NCBI GenBank assembly: GCA_964017965.1
Contig: CAXHNV010000002.1
Span: 186,001-250,000, forward strand
Reading direction: 5' to 3'
DNA from: UBA2883 sp964017965
GTDB taxonomy: Bacteria; Cyanobacteriota; Vampirovibrionia; Gastranaerophilales; Gastranaerophilaceae
DNA length: 64,000 nt
Shown: positions 27,877-36,346 of the stretch, piece after piece
How the letters are laid out: each line of letters begins with the position of its first letter
Position numbering within the stretch: position 1 is the first letter of the stretch
Notes under the pieces: model-generated
Databases searched by the model: none
The model's input: only the letters and a program-made list of their open reading frames with translations
What the model was told of the DNA's origin: nothing
Program-made: the position numbers and the translations under genes

Positions 27877-27908
27877 AAAAAAAGAAAAAAGGTCGATTTA
27901 TCGACCCC
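27877..27908 (-). terminator. Intrinsic terminator upstream of the zinc-ribbon gene
   Basis: Stem GGTCGAT/ATCGACC (27891-27906) with a two-base loop, followed on the minus strand by a run of T broken by one C. It ends whatever transcript crosses 27910-28040, either the 211-aa gene or a separate small RNA. Confidence 0.8.
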
Positions 27909-27996
27909 ATAACCCATTCTTACTATCTTTATTCCCATATCCCCCGAACATTACGTCCGAATAGGAAGCAATAACTAATCTTTCCCATATTAGCAT
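27898..27996 (-). other. Candidate small ORF or small RNA in the 185-bp gap
   Basis: Between the 211-aa gene and the zinc-ribbon gene lies about 100 bp of less AT-rich sequence than the flanks, ending in the terminator. It contains a 32-codon frame from the ATG at 27996 (MLIWERLVIASYSDVMFGGY, then GNKDSKNGLWGR) whose stop lies inside the terminator stem. No Shine-Dalgarno precedes it; an AAGGAGG near 28037 is too far away. A small hairpin (CGGAC/GTTCG) lies inside. It may be the 3' UTR of the 211-aa gene, a small RNA, or a micro-ORF. Confidence 0.3.
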
Positions 27997-28045
27997 TGCT
28001 GTAATTCCGGTTTATATATAAAGTTTCTCTATAAATCCTCCTTTT

Positions 28046-28681
28046 CTAATCTTTGAAGAAGCCTTCTTCCATTAACATTTCCATAAATGCACCGATGTTT
28101 TGTTGATCCGGATCAATGCCATAATCTTCAGCTAATCTTGCAGTTTTAGCTTCGATTCTTTCCATAGTACCGTCTTTGATAGAGTTAGTAATATATCTTA
28201 CAGCACCAGGAGTTTCTTCCATAAGGATATCTGTTAATTCTTCTGAGAATCCTGCGTCAGTTAATCTGTCAACAGAATCAACTTCTGACATCATAGGTTT
28301 TTGGTTATATTCTCTCAATTTGTCCATATCAATACCGTCTTCTTCTGATAATAGACTCATCATGTTTTCTAAAGAAATTTCTTCAGAAGAGAATCCATAT
28401 TCACCTTTTTCGTTTTGAACAGCTTCTGCACCTGCTGATGTTCCGAAATCAACACCCAATAAATCAGCTACTTCGCCGCGCATACGAACTTCTAGTGTAT
28501 GCATATCCATGTCATCAGCACCTTCTGATTTAGCTTTTGATTGGATTGCATCCCAGCCTGATGTGAATAAATTCAATTCAGACTTTGTATCTATTTTTGA
28601 TTTATCATTTGATTGCTTTGCTGCAGTTACACCTAATTCAGAAATCAAATTACCAAATTGTGTTAATTTAGATAAATCCAT
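28046..28681 (-). CDS. Acidic protein of unknown function
   Basis: 211 aa, strongly acidic, no signal peptide and no membrane segment. It begins MDLSKLTQFGNLISELGV. The body is Glu/Asp/Met-rich and helical (for example ISLENMMSLLSEEDGIDMD), and the last part (LTDILMEETPGAVRYITNSI...) could be a helical bundle. No family recognised. TAGGAGA lies in front of the ATG, so it should be well translated. It is divergent from trpS across 155 bp. The acidity and repeated short helices with DxD-type spacing raise the possibility of divalent-ion binding, but no complete EF-hand loop is evident. Confidence 0.55.
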   Translation of the reverse strand: MDLSKLTQFGNLISELGVTAAKQSNDKSKIDTKSELNLFTSGWDAIQSKAKSEGADDMDMHTLEVRMRGEVADLLGVDFGTSAGAEAVQNEKGEYGFSSEEISLENMMSLLSEEDGIDMDKLREYNQKPMMSEVDSVDRLTDAGFSEELTDILMEETPGAVRYITNSIKDGTMERIEAKTARLAEDYGIDPDQQNIGAFMEMLMEEGFFKD

Positions 28682-28842
28682 TTATATTCTCCTATATATT
28701 TCCTATGTATATATAAAGTATATCTGGACTCAAAAATTGATTTTTGAAAAATCTGTTTGTAATATTTCTTAACATTATATACTGCAAACTCTTTATACTG
28801 TTGAAAGTTTTTGTGTTAATATAAAGCAGGAGGGTTATGAAT

Positions 28843-29844
28843 ATGCAACAAGTTTTAGTATCAGGTATGCGTTCAACAGGTAAATTGCACTTAGGTCATT
28901 ATCTTGGTGTTATTGATAATTGGGTGAAATTACAGAATGATTATGATTCTTATTTCTTTGTTGCAGATTGGCATGCGCTTACTACTAAGTATGATAAGAC
29001 CGATGATTTGCGACAAAATGTTATTGATGTTGTATCAGATTGGTTGGCATGCGGTTTAGACCCCGAAAAATCTACTATCTATTTACAGTCTTTGGTTCCT
29101 GAGATTGCTGAGTTTCATCTTTATTTGAGTATGATTACTCCGCAAAACTGGGTAGAACGTGACCCTACTTTAAAGGACATGGCTAAAATTCTGAGAACAA
29201 AAGAGGGAACAAATAGCCAGATAAGTTACGGGTTAATGGGGTATCCTGTACTTATGACTGCGGATATTATGATGTTTAACGCTGATTTTGTGCCGGTTGG
29301 TATTGATCAGGTTGCTCACGTTGAATTATCCAGAGATATTGTAAGAAGATTTAATAATATCTATAACACTGATTTCTTCAAGGAGCCACTGCCAAAATTG
29401 AATAATTGTTCTTTAATATGTGGTCTTGACGGTAATAAAATGGGTAAATCATTTAATAATGATATAAAAATTTCTGATACGGCAGAAGTTACCGCAAAGA
29501 AAGTAATGAGTGCAATAACTGATAGAAGTCGTTTAAGAAAAGATGATTTAGGTCATCCTGACGAATGTGAAGTTGCTTTCAAATATTGGAAGATATTTGG
29601 AACAGAAGATGAGATTGCAACTGTTAGAACTGAATGCGAACAAGGATTAAGAGGTTGTGCTCAATGTAAACGTGAGCTTGGCGCAAAGATAAACGAAAGA
29701 TTTGCTGAAATTCGTGATAAACGTGTTTATTATGAAAACCATGTCAATGAAGTTAAGGATATCATTGCTGAGGGTTCAGCTAAAGCCAGAAAAGTCGCTA
29801 GCGCTAACCTTAAAGAGATTAGAAATATTATTAAGATGTACTAG
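28843..29844 (+). CDS. trpS: Tryptophanyl-tRNA synthetase
   Basis: 333 aa, class Ic synthetase that charges tRNA-Trp. HIGH-type motif LHLGHYLG near residues 15-22, KMSKS-type motif KMGKS near 200, and Rossmann fold parts (FFVADWHALTT, GYPVLMTADIM, VPVGIDQVAHVELSRDI) are all present. Two ATGs are possible: 28837 is only three bases after AGGAGGG, while 28843 has a normal nine-base spacing, so I prefer the latter. Length and motifs are complete. An imperfect TGTAACA/TGTTACA hairpin after the stop (29851-29870) could be a weak terminator. Confidence 0.96.
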   Translation: MQQVLVSGMRSTGKLHLGHYLGVIDNWVKLQNDYDSYFFVADWHALTTKYDKTDDLRQNVIDVVSDWLACGLDPEKSTIYLQSLVPEIAEFHLYLSMITPQNWVERDPTLKDMAKILRTKEGTNSQISYGLMGYPVLMTADIMMFNADFVPVGIDQVAHVELSRDIVRRFNNIYNTDFFKEPLPKLNNCSLICGLDGNKMGKSFNNDIKISDTAEVTAKKVMSAITDRSRLRKDDLGHPDECEVAFKYWKIFGTEDEIATVRTECEQGLRGCAQCKRELGAKINERFAEIRDKRVYYENHVNEVKDIIAEGSAKARKVASANLKEIRNIIKMY

Positions 29845-29948
29845 GCTTTTTGTAACATTTTTTTGTTACATTTTATAAAAACTAGCAATAATTAGTAATG
29901 TCGCTTTTTATAATATATAAGTGTATATGTGTATGAAGGAGATACTTT

Positions 29949-31049
29949 TTGTTAAATATTGAATCAAGGTTTGGGAATAGCAGAAATTATCAATTAGATA
30001 GAAAACAATTAAAGAATATCAATTTTGGTGCTGAAAGTACAAAAGAAGCGCCAAAACCGGAAGAAAAGAAAGAAAAACGCCGTGATATATATATGGAGAT
30101 GCCTGTCAGAGCTCTTGGTTATACCAACGAGGTTGGTGAAGCATTACGACCTGTAATTGGTAAATGGGCATGGGCTTCTTGGGTACCGGCGATTGCATAT
30201 ATCGGTTCTGATGTAGCTGACAAGTATTCTCAAGATGAATATGGTAATCAGGTGCCGAGTGGCGAAAGAGCTGCAAAACAGCTTTCTAATCAGTTGTTGG
30301 CGAGTGTAATTTTGCCAACGGTTGCTGTAAAAGCCGGACAAACTGCAGTTGATATGGCTTCAGGGGTATCAAAACCGGGGCTGGCATTTAGTAATAGAGA
30401 AAAGATTTCTCAGTTTGTTATGAATTCGATGAATTCTGGTGAACACAAAGGATTCTTAGATGCTGCAGGTAAAGTTGATAAAGCTGCATATACAGAATCA
30501 TTAGTTCCTAAAATGGCAGAAAATATTAAGCATAAACAAACTCATAATATGTTATTAAAACCGCTTGTAGCTATCAAAGAATGGTTTGCGGACCCATATT
30601 TGAAAAAACCTAAAAAAGCTGATGTAGACGGTTATATGGGTAAAGTTGTTGAACGGCTTGTAGATAACAGACAGAACCTTTTGGACGGTATCAAACCTGA
30701 AAAAATGTCTGAAAAGATGTTTAATAAATTCCAACAAAATAGTGCAAGAGCTGCAAAAGCAGCAAGAGAAGAAGCTGCTAAGTTGGGTAAAACTGCAGAA
30801 GAAGCTGCTAAAATGGCTAAATCAGCAAGGCAGGGTGTAGCGTTTGACTATATTCAGAAAATGGAAAAATCACATCTGTTTAAGAACAAAATCTTGCTTT
30901 CAGCAGGCGGCTTTGTGGCATTATCATTGTTAGCTAAACCTATTGATCATTTTGTTGAAAATGTTGTAATTAAAAAGGCAGTTGAGCCTACTATAGCATT
31001 TGTAAAAGGTAAGACTTCAAATAATAAAACAGAAGAAACTAAAACATAA
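29949..31049 (+). CDS. Membrane-associated protein of unknown function
   Basis: 366 aa, initiating at TTG (29949) with AAGGAGA eight bases upstream; no ATG with a ribosome binding site is near. Near the N-terminus is LKNINFGAEST, the short motif also seen in the 161-aa and GT5-like proteins. Three hydrophobic stretches (about 75-95, 115-135, 320-340) suggest membrane contact. A helical Ala/Lys/Glu-rich region (about 255-300) lies between. The C-terminal tail is Lys/Thr-rich. No known family recognised. It is convergent with the NlpC/CHAP-like gene, with stops 2 bp apart. Confidence 0.6.
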   Translation: MLNIESRFGNSRNYQLDRKQLKNINFGAESTKEAPKPEEKKEKRRDIYMEMPVRALGYTNEVGEALRPVIGKWAWASWVPAIAYIGSDVADKYSQDEYGNQVPSGERAAKQLSNQLLASVILPTVAVKAGQTAVDMASGVSKPGLAFSNREKISQFVMNSMNSGEHKGFLDAAGKVDKAAYTESLVPKMAENIKHKQTHNMLLKPLVAIKEWFADPYLKKPKKADVDGYMGKVVERLVDNRQNLLDGIKPEKMSEKMFNKFQQNSARAAKAAREEAAKLGKTAEEAAKMAKSARQGVAFDYIQKMEKSHLFKNKILLSAGGFVALSLLAKPIDHFVENVVIKKAVEPTIAFVKGKTSNNKTEETKT

Positions 31050-31051
31050 AG

Positions 31052-31774
31052 CTATTTTTTAGGTGAAGTGAATTTTAGTTTTTTTGTCTGTTCATCGTAA
31101 CTCCAATTGTCTGTGAGTTTATAGACAACGAAAGACGAACCTTCACCTTTTGCATCTAGCCATTTCATATTGTCTGTGCAATCGCTCATTTCTTGACCGT
31201 TGCCGTTTGTTATTGCAATATGTCCGTCTAAGCCCTTTTTTGTATAAACTATAATCATACCTGCAGGCAGCTTCTTCAAATCTTCTTTCTTTACTTCAAC
31301 TTTTTCAAATTTGTCTGGATTATCATTAAAATATTTGATAGCATCTTTTGCGCCGCCTTTAGGCATATCTCCATATTTACTGATAACACCGGCATTGAAT
31401 AAAGACCATTTTACTCCTGTGTAACATGCCCCACCTGTAGATATTTCCTCAGCAACTCCTTTTGCATATTTTGCTAAACAAACATCTATTTTACGTGCAC
31501 CATTTAAGTTTACACCTTTGTTACTTTCTGCTTGATAAGTTCTAAACGGTAAATTGAATAACCCATAGCCGAACGTACCTTTTATTGAATATTTTGCACT
31601 GCGTCCAACAGAAATTTTATTGATAGAAACATCATTGCTCCTGTCAATTAATGGTCGTTCAATAAACTGAGGTCTTGCAACCCGTGTTGAAACAGGTTCC
31701 GCAACATATGGTTGCGGACGATATGTTTGTCCAGTGCGAGTCGTTCTCTGTATATTTGTTTTTGGTACGGGCAT
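31052..31774 (-). CDS. NlpC/P60- or CHAP-like cysteine hydrolase
   Basis: 240 aa from the ATG at 31774 (AAAGGA upstream). Residues 1-60 are a Thr/Arg/Pro-rich linker without a signal peptide. The C-terminal domain (about 75-215) has a candidate catalytic Cys in GGACYTGVKWSLFNAG and His in LDGHIAITNGNG, followed by the strand FVVYKL, the order of NlpC/P60 and CHAP amidases that cut peptidoglycan peptides. A conserved motif LPAGMIIVY precedes the His, as in CHAP domains. The lack of a Sec signal suggests a cytoplasmic role, a dedicated export route, or delivery as an effector. A perfect palindrome sits just ahead of its ribosome binding site. Confidence 0.6.
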   Translation of the reverse strand: MPVPKTNIQRTTRTGQTYRPQPYVAEPVSTRVARPQFIERPLIDRSNDVSINKISVGRSAKYSIKGTFGYGLFNLPFRTYQAESNKGVNLNGARKIDVCLAKYAKGVAEEISTGGACYTGVKWSLFNAGVISKYGDMPKGGAKDAIKYFNDNPDKFEKVEVKKEDLKKLPAGMIIVYTKKGLDGHIAITNGNGQEMSDCTDNMKWLDAKGEGSSFVVYKLTDNWSYDEQTKKLKFTSPKK

Positions 31775-31780
31775 AGTATC

Positions 31781-31807
31781 CTTTGTATATATTATGTATA
31801 TACAAAG
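31781..31807 (-). promoter_or_regulatory. Perfect palindrome at the ribosome binding site of the NlpC/CHAP-like gene
   Basis: CTTTGTATATA, five bases, TATATACAAAG: 11-bp perfect arms (31781-31791 and 31797-31807). On the minus strand the downstream arm ends in AAAG of the AAAGGA ribosome binding site, so it could be an operator or an mRNA hairpin that hides the start region. Confidence 0.5.
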
Positions 31808-31854
31808 TTCTTGCTTTATCAAAAATTGCTTTTTTGTTACAAAAAATAATAATT

Positions 31855-32940
31855 TTAAGAAATTTCTTTGTTATTGTTTTGCATAGACCAAGCTTTGCGC
31901 GGGCATACTGCTGTACAAATAGAACACCCGATACATTTATTGTCGTCGCTTGTGTAAATATCACAACCGTCCTTTGTGATTGCGTTATTAGGACAGTTCT
32001 TGATACATAGTTCGCAATTTACACATAGTTCAGCGTTCCAGACGGGTTGTTTTAATCGTCCGTCACCGGTTGTTACAAGGTCATAAACTTTTAAATCATC
32101 TTCTATGAAGTCTCCAAAGATACCGTTTTCTACCCATTGGGATTGTCTAAATTCTTTTACGCTGATGTTTTTTTGTTTTTCATCGGGTGCAATCGGTGTT
32201 ATTTTGTGCCACTCAGTAAAATCAAGAAGTGTATCTGATAACCCTTTTTTATCGATTGCAGAAAGAAACTCTTTCATACCTGCTGTGAGGAACTTTTTAT
32301 CTTCGGAATCAAGCGGGTTAACCGTAACGCAAGGTGCAATACCTTCGATTTGACCTCTACAGTAGATTGTACCGCCTACCATTCCAACACATGAACGGTT
32401 TCCGAGCACTGATTTTAATCCGGAACAATCATATCCGCAAACAACAGCTATCCCGCCGCCCATAAATTCAAAGCTGAATGAACCTGTATTTTTGAGTACC
32501 CAGAATTGTGGAGTTTCGAATTTTGGGTCATATTTCATAAGAGCGCCTGAACGTGTACCAACTCTTCCTGAAACATAAATTTTACCGCTTGCAGCACAGT
32601 GTGCGGCTGTATCACCGCAATCACCGTTAACGATAATGTTAGCCCCTGAATTTAACCAACCTACATCTGCAGGAACAGAACCGTCTACATAGATGTTTGT
32701 GCCTTTGCGAGCCATAGCACCAACTCTTTGACCCGGGTTTGTGATTCTGAAATTAAGGTCTTTACCGTCTTTTCTTGACCAGGCTGAACCTCCGATGTCG
32801 TGTTGACCGCAGGCATTTATTTCAAAATCCGTGTAGCCTTCTTCAATCTTTTCTTCTATGAGTTGAAGGAGTGATTGAGTTGACATTCTTTCGTTATTTT
32901 CTAAGGCATTTATTTGTATCGTTTTCATATTTTTAAACAA
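31855..32940 (-). CDS. Glutamate synthase GXGXG-domain protein with C-terminal ferredoxin
   Basis: 361 aa. Residues about 25-240 form the right-handed beta-helix GXGXG domain found at the C-terminus of bacterial GltB (FEINACGQHDIGG, VDGSVPADVGWLNSGANIIV, AAHCAASGKIYVSGRVGTRSG, FMGGGIAVV). Residues about 300-355 are a 2[4Fe-4S] ferredoxin (CVNCELCIKNCPNNA and CIGCSICTAVCPRKA). In archaeal-type glutamate synthases this domain is a separate subunit that structures the ammonia tunnel. It is third in the operon, 3 bp after the FMN subunit. The ferredoxin suggests ferredoxin-linked electron supply. Confidence 0.88.
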   Translation of the reverse strand: MFKNMKTIQINALENNERMSTQSLLQLIEEKIEEGYTDFEINACGQHDIGGSAWSRKDGKDLNFRITNPGQRVGAMARKGTNIYVDGSVPADVGWLNSGANIIVNGDCGDTAAHCAASGKIYVSGRVGTRSGALMKYDPKFETPQFWVLKNTGSFSFEFMGGGIAVVCGYDCSGLKSVLGNRSCVGMVGGTIYCRGQIEGIAPCVTVNPLDSEDKKFLTAGMKEFLSAIDKKGLSDTLLDFTEWHKITPIAPDEKQKNISVKEFRQSQWVENGIFGDFIEDDLKVYDLVTTGDGRLKQPVWNAELCVNCELCIKNCPNNAITKDGCDIYTSDDNKCIGCSICTAVCPRKAWSMQNNNKEIS

Positions 32941-32943
32941 GTC

Positions 32944-34572
32944 CTAACATACGTATTGTATATCTAATCTGTCAGCAACGTTTTTGTCTACCGTAATAAG
33001 TGCATCAGAACGACCTACCGGTAATGATGAACAACCTGTTGCTGCCATAAGTTTTCTTAGTTCCAAATCGGTTGCAAGAATATAGTTGACAATATTTTGT
33101 GCAACCTTATCTATATCAAGACGTTTGGTTAAGCACACGTCTTGACTTGCGATACCAGCTGGACAAAGTCCTGTATTACAAGCGTTACAACGTTCAGTAT
33201 CATTTCCGACACAGCCTGCAATCTGTAGTAATAACCTTCCTGAGAACACACCGTTGGCACCTAAGCAGATAAGTTTGAATGCGTCTGCTGCGAAGCTTCC
33301 TGTTTGACCTAATCCACCGCCGGCAAAAATAGGGATTTCACCTTGTCTGCCCTGTTGGATAGCTGCTTTGTAGCAATCTCTAAGCTTAGATGTAATAGGG
33401 TGTCCTGTGTGGTTTAACGATATTTCGTGTGCAGCACCGGTACCGGCTGCCAATCCGTCCACAAAGAAACCGCCTACAATGTTATAAGGGTCTCTTAACA
33501 AGTTGTTATACACTGAAACACTTGTTACAGAAGCTGCTACTTTGATTGCAACAGGTACTTTAAAGTTGAATGCTGCGTTCATAGACAAGAACATCTTTTG
33601 GACGCTTTCTTCAATAGAATACAAGCCTTGATGAGTTGGTGGGCTCAATAAATCAGCTTTTGGAACCCCTCTGATTTCCTGTACGTATTTAGCAACTTTG
33701 TTTGCCATTAACATACCGCCGTCACCCGGTTTTGCACCTTGACCTATTTTAATTAGAATTCCTGCAGGGTCTTCTGTCATATCAGGCATAGCGTCAATGA
33801 TTCTGTTCCAACCAAAATGTCCTGAAGCGATTTGAAGAATCATGTATTTTACATACTTTGATTTGAGTAATCTTGACGGAATCCCGCCTTCACCCGTACA
33901 CATTCTAATCGGAATACCCATAACTTCATTCAGATATGCTGTTGCTATTGCCATAGCTTCCCACATTCTCCACGATACAGCACCGATTGACATATCGCCC
34001 ATTATAATCGGGTAAATCCACCTGTTTGGTGGAAGCGGTTTTGTTTGAATCATCTTACCGTCTTTAACCTGTAAATCAAGTTTGTCAGCTGCTAACACTC
34101 TTCCAAAGGGTGTCTTAAGCTCAAACGTATGACGTACAGCATCAAGTGATGGGTCCGTCATCTGTGAGATTCTTCCGATTTTGATTTTATCAAGCGTTCT
34201 TCCTTCTGTATTCAGGTTAGAACGTCCGCCTTTTTTCACAGAATCGGCTGTTGCAGCTCTGTATCTGATAGAATATCTGTCATCAGTGTTTCTAACAGCT
34301 TTTATCGCTCCGTTAGGACAAACTCTTTCACACATACCACAACCGCGACAATGGTTCTTAAACGAAACATCCTGTTTTATAACGATAACTTTTTCAAGCT
34401 TGTTTTTCTCTGTAAGTGAACCGGATTCTTTGCGTTGTTCGATTTCTGCTTTTATAGCGTTGAAAGAACACGTTGCAAGGCATTTGCCGCATTGAATACA
34501 TTTGGATTCATCATATTCGATAATCCAAGGCAAATCGTCTTTGTGTAGTTCATTTACTTTTATTGCTGCCAT
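32944..34572 (-). CDS. Glutamate synthase FMN/Fe-S (synthase) subunit
   Basis: 542 aa. An N-terminal 2[4Fe-4S] ferredoxin (CIQCGKCLATCSFNA, CRGCGMCERVCPNGA) is followed by the TIM-barrel FMN domain: IKIGQGAKPGDGGML, LSPPTHQGLYSIEE, GAAHEISLNHTGHP and GGGLGQTG. The Cys-rich signature CNACNTGLCPAGIASQD matches the cluster-binding segment of GltB. It converts 2-oxoglutarate plus ammonia and electrons to glutamate. It overlaps the upstream amidotransferase gene by 13 bp, showing coupling. The domain split over three genes is the archaeal-type layout. Confidence 0.92.
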   Translation of the reverse strand: MAAIKVNELHKDDLPWIIEYDESKCIQCGKCLATCSFNAIKAEIEQRKESGSLTEKNKLEKVIVIKQDVSFKNHCRGCGMCERVCPNGAIKAVRNTDDRYSIRYRAATADSVKKGGRSNLNTEGRTLDKIKIGRISQMTDPSLDAVRHTFELKTPFGRVLAADKLDLQVKDGKMIQTKPLPPNRWIYPIIMGDMSIGAVSWRMWEAMAIATAYLNEVMGIPIRMCTGEGGIPSRLLKSKYVKYMILQIASGHFGWNRIIDAMPDMTEDPAGILIKIGQGAKPGDGGMLMANKVAKYVQEIRGVPKADLLSPPTHQGLYSIEESVQKMFLSMNAAFNFKVPVAIKVAASVTSVSVYNNLLRDPYNIVGGFFVDGLAAGTGAAHEISLNHTGHPITSKLRDCYKAAIQQGRQGEIPIFAGGGLGQTGSFAADAFKLICLGANGVFSGRLLLQIAGCVGNDTERCNACNTGLCPAGIASQDVCLTKRLDIDKVAQNIVNYILATDLELRKLMAATGCSSLPVGRSDALITVDKNVADRLDIQYVC

Positions 34573-35672
34573 CTTTCCACCGTTAAATCATTTGTAACAA
34601 CTACCATTTCACGCTCTTTAGGGTAGATGTCTTTTGTCATATCTCTGTTAGGAAGTATATCATTTATACCTGCTACTTCTGATGTCATAATAACCGTATC
34701 TTTATCCCTTCCCACTACTACAGGTCTAAGCTTTTTAGGGTCACAAACACATATTAAGTTTCCGTTAGGAACAACACCTAACACAGTATTTGGACCGTTT
34801 GCTTCCAAGTGTTCTAATGAAGCTTTTATTCTTAATAAAATATCACGTTCTTGTTGTTTTCTTCTGTTTATCTCGTTGTAAGACAACGGATTTATTGCGT
34901 GCATAAAGTATTCCAACGGCCAATTAAGAATCTTGTTCACATAATGTAATGAGTATAAGAAACATTGGGAATCTGATTCAAATCCCATATAACCTTTGTA
35001 TAAACCTTGTTGATATAACCTGTTCTTTTCATAGAACGTATTTTCCCCATTAGCCAGAACCGTATAACCTTCTAAGAAAAACGGGTGCGCTGCATATCTT
35101 ACAATATCGTAGTTTGTATTTTGCCTGCACTGAGCTGTAATAATTTTTGCGCACAAATCCTTATCATCATCCCATAGGTTAAAATATGTACCGATATCGC
35201 GCGGGCTGCCTATTTCTTTTAGGGTTAAAACATCCGGCCAAAAAGAATATATGAATCCGGCATTGTTTTCTTCTAAAGCTTTTCTGAGTTTGATACTTGT
35301 ATCGATAAGAAGTTCTTCTTTTTCTTCTTTAGTAGCATATTTGTGGCTTTTAGGGTACATCAATACATCAAAGATGTAGTTAGGCATAGAAGTAATCTTA
35401 AGCCCCTTTTGTTGAGAAACATTCGGCGACCATTGCAAAACCCTTTTAAACCCGATATCGTGCAAAATATCTTCTGCAAGACGTGTACCTTCCAGAGTTG
35501 CTGCCATAGAAAGAATCGGTAAATCTTTATAAGCTTCAAATATACCGCCCAAATCTTGCATTATAAATGCAAATCCGGAATCATCGTGTCCTTCTTGCTG
35601 TGAGCGCATAAGTTTAAGCGCTTTTGAAGGATGAATATTTTTCTTTGATTTTATTGCCCCAATTCTACACAT
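34560..35672 (-). CDS. Class II glutamine amidotransferase subunit of glutamate synthase
   Basis: 370 aa. MCRIGAI gives the catalytic Cys at position 2 that becomes N-terminal on Met removal, as in class II (Ntn) glutaminases. QEGHDDSGFAFI resembles the RGxDSxG region, and LANGENTF and GFESDSQ are further glutaminase elements. It releases ammonia from glutamine for the synthase subunit. First gene of a three-gene operon (amidotransferase, FMN subunit, GXGXG subunit). It could also belong to the related GlxB/MgsA amidotransferases of N-methylglutamate synthase-type enzymes; the neighbours do not exclude that. A weak ribosome binding site precedes it. Confidence 0.88.
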   Translation of the reverse strand: MCRIGAIKSKKNIHPSKALKLMRSQQEGHDDSGFAFIMQDLGGIFEAYKDLPILSMAATLEGTRLAEDILHDIGFKRVLQWSPNVSQQKGLKITSMPNYIFDVLMYPKSHKYATKEEKEELLIDTSIKLRKALEENNAGFIYSFWPDVLTLKEIGSPRDIGTYFNLWDDDKDLCAKIITAQCRQNTNYDIVRYAAHPFFLEGYTVLANGENTFYEKNRLYQQGLYKGYMGFESDSQCFLYSLHYVNKILNWPLEYFMHAINPLSYNEINRRKQQERDILLRIKASLEHLEANGPNTVLGVVPNGNLICVCDPKKLRPVVVGRDKDTVIMTSEVAGINDILPNRDMTKDIYPKEREMVVVTNDLTVERWQQ

Positions 35673-35823
35673 ACTCTTTTTATTGTAAACCTTACACTAA
35701 CAATCTGTCAAGGAATATTCGTTATTATATAATGAAGTTTTGTAAACCTTTTATAAAATATTGGCAATCTCATTTCTTGAGGAATATTAATTCAATTGTA
35801 GTGAAAATGAAAGGACCCCGTGT

Positions 35824-36309
35824 ATGAATCTTGGTATCAACTCTTATAGCAGCAATTATAATTCAATGAATTGTAAACGTAACAACAGCCCTAGTTTTGG
35901 AATGTCTATGTTAGTAGAAAAATCAGCAGAAAAAGTTATTAAAGATCAGGTTCTATCTATGAAACCTAAAAAAGCTGAAGCTTTTTGGGCAAAATTAGAA
36001 GAATTAAAAGCTTCAAGCGAAAAAAATCCTGTAAATTGGATTATCAGAAAATGTAACCGCAGAGACGCTTTAGCAGCAGAAGTTGTTGATTCAGCTGCTG
36101 ATACAGCTGTTAAAAACAGAGTTCATTCTCAACCGATTCTCTTTAAAACCGGTAATTTGAAATTCGCTGAAAAAGCAAAAGCAGAAGCGGACTTGATTAA
36201 TGATACAAACTTAAGAATTGCAGATTTACCGAAGGCAAAGGAAGCTGACTTCTATGCCGGCGGTATAATGCCGGAATCAGTAAAGCCGGAATCAGTAAAG
36301 CCTGAATAA
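35824..36309 (+). CDS. Small protein of unknown function with N-terminal SFG motif
   Basis: 161 aa, basic, no signal peptide. N-terminus: MNLGINSYSSNYNSMNCKRN, then NSPSFGMSM, which resembles the NINFGAE and KQSFKSN elements of two other proteins here. The middle is helical (KVIKDQVLSMKPKKAEAFWAKLEELKAS). The end is a tandem repeat PESVKPESVKPE, encoded by a repeated 15-base unit. A ribosome binding site AAAGGA precedes the ATG and a strong terminator follows, so it is a single-gene transcript. Nothing known can be assigned. Confidence 0.6.
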   Translation: MNLGINSYSSNYNSMNCKRNNSPSFGMSMLVEKSAEKVIKDQVLSMKPKKAEAFWAKLEELKASSEKNPVNWIIRKCNRRDALAAEVVDSAADTAVKNRVHSQPILFKTGNLKFAEKAKAEADLINDTNLRIADLPKAKEADFYAGGIMPESVKPESVKPE

Positions 36310-36315
36310 AATAAT

Positions 36316-36346
36316 AAAAAAGAGGTCTATTCAGACCTCTTTTTTT
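36316..36346. terminator. Bidirectional terminator
   Basis: AAAAAAGAGGTCT/AGACCTCTTTTTT stem with a four-base loop, between the convergent 161-aa gene and rpe; it overlaps the rpe stop codon by two bases. Confidence 0.9.

Noticed and set aside
27860..27938. N-terminal extension of the zinc-ribbon protein with a hydrophobic stretch
   Set aside because: The extension reads through a terminator hairpin and its T run, and the -10 box lies inside it.
29851..29870. TGTAACA/TGTTACA as an HLR1 box
   Set aside because: The halves are inverted, not direct repeats, so it does not fit HLR1; it is better seen as a weak hairpin behind trpS.
35685..35823. NtcA-type nitrogen box before the glutamate synthase genes
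   Set aside because: A GTA/TAC pair exists but with five rather than eight bases between; not convincing.
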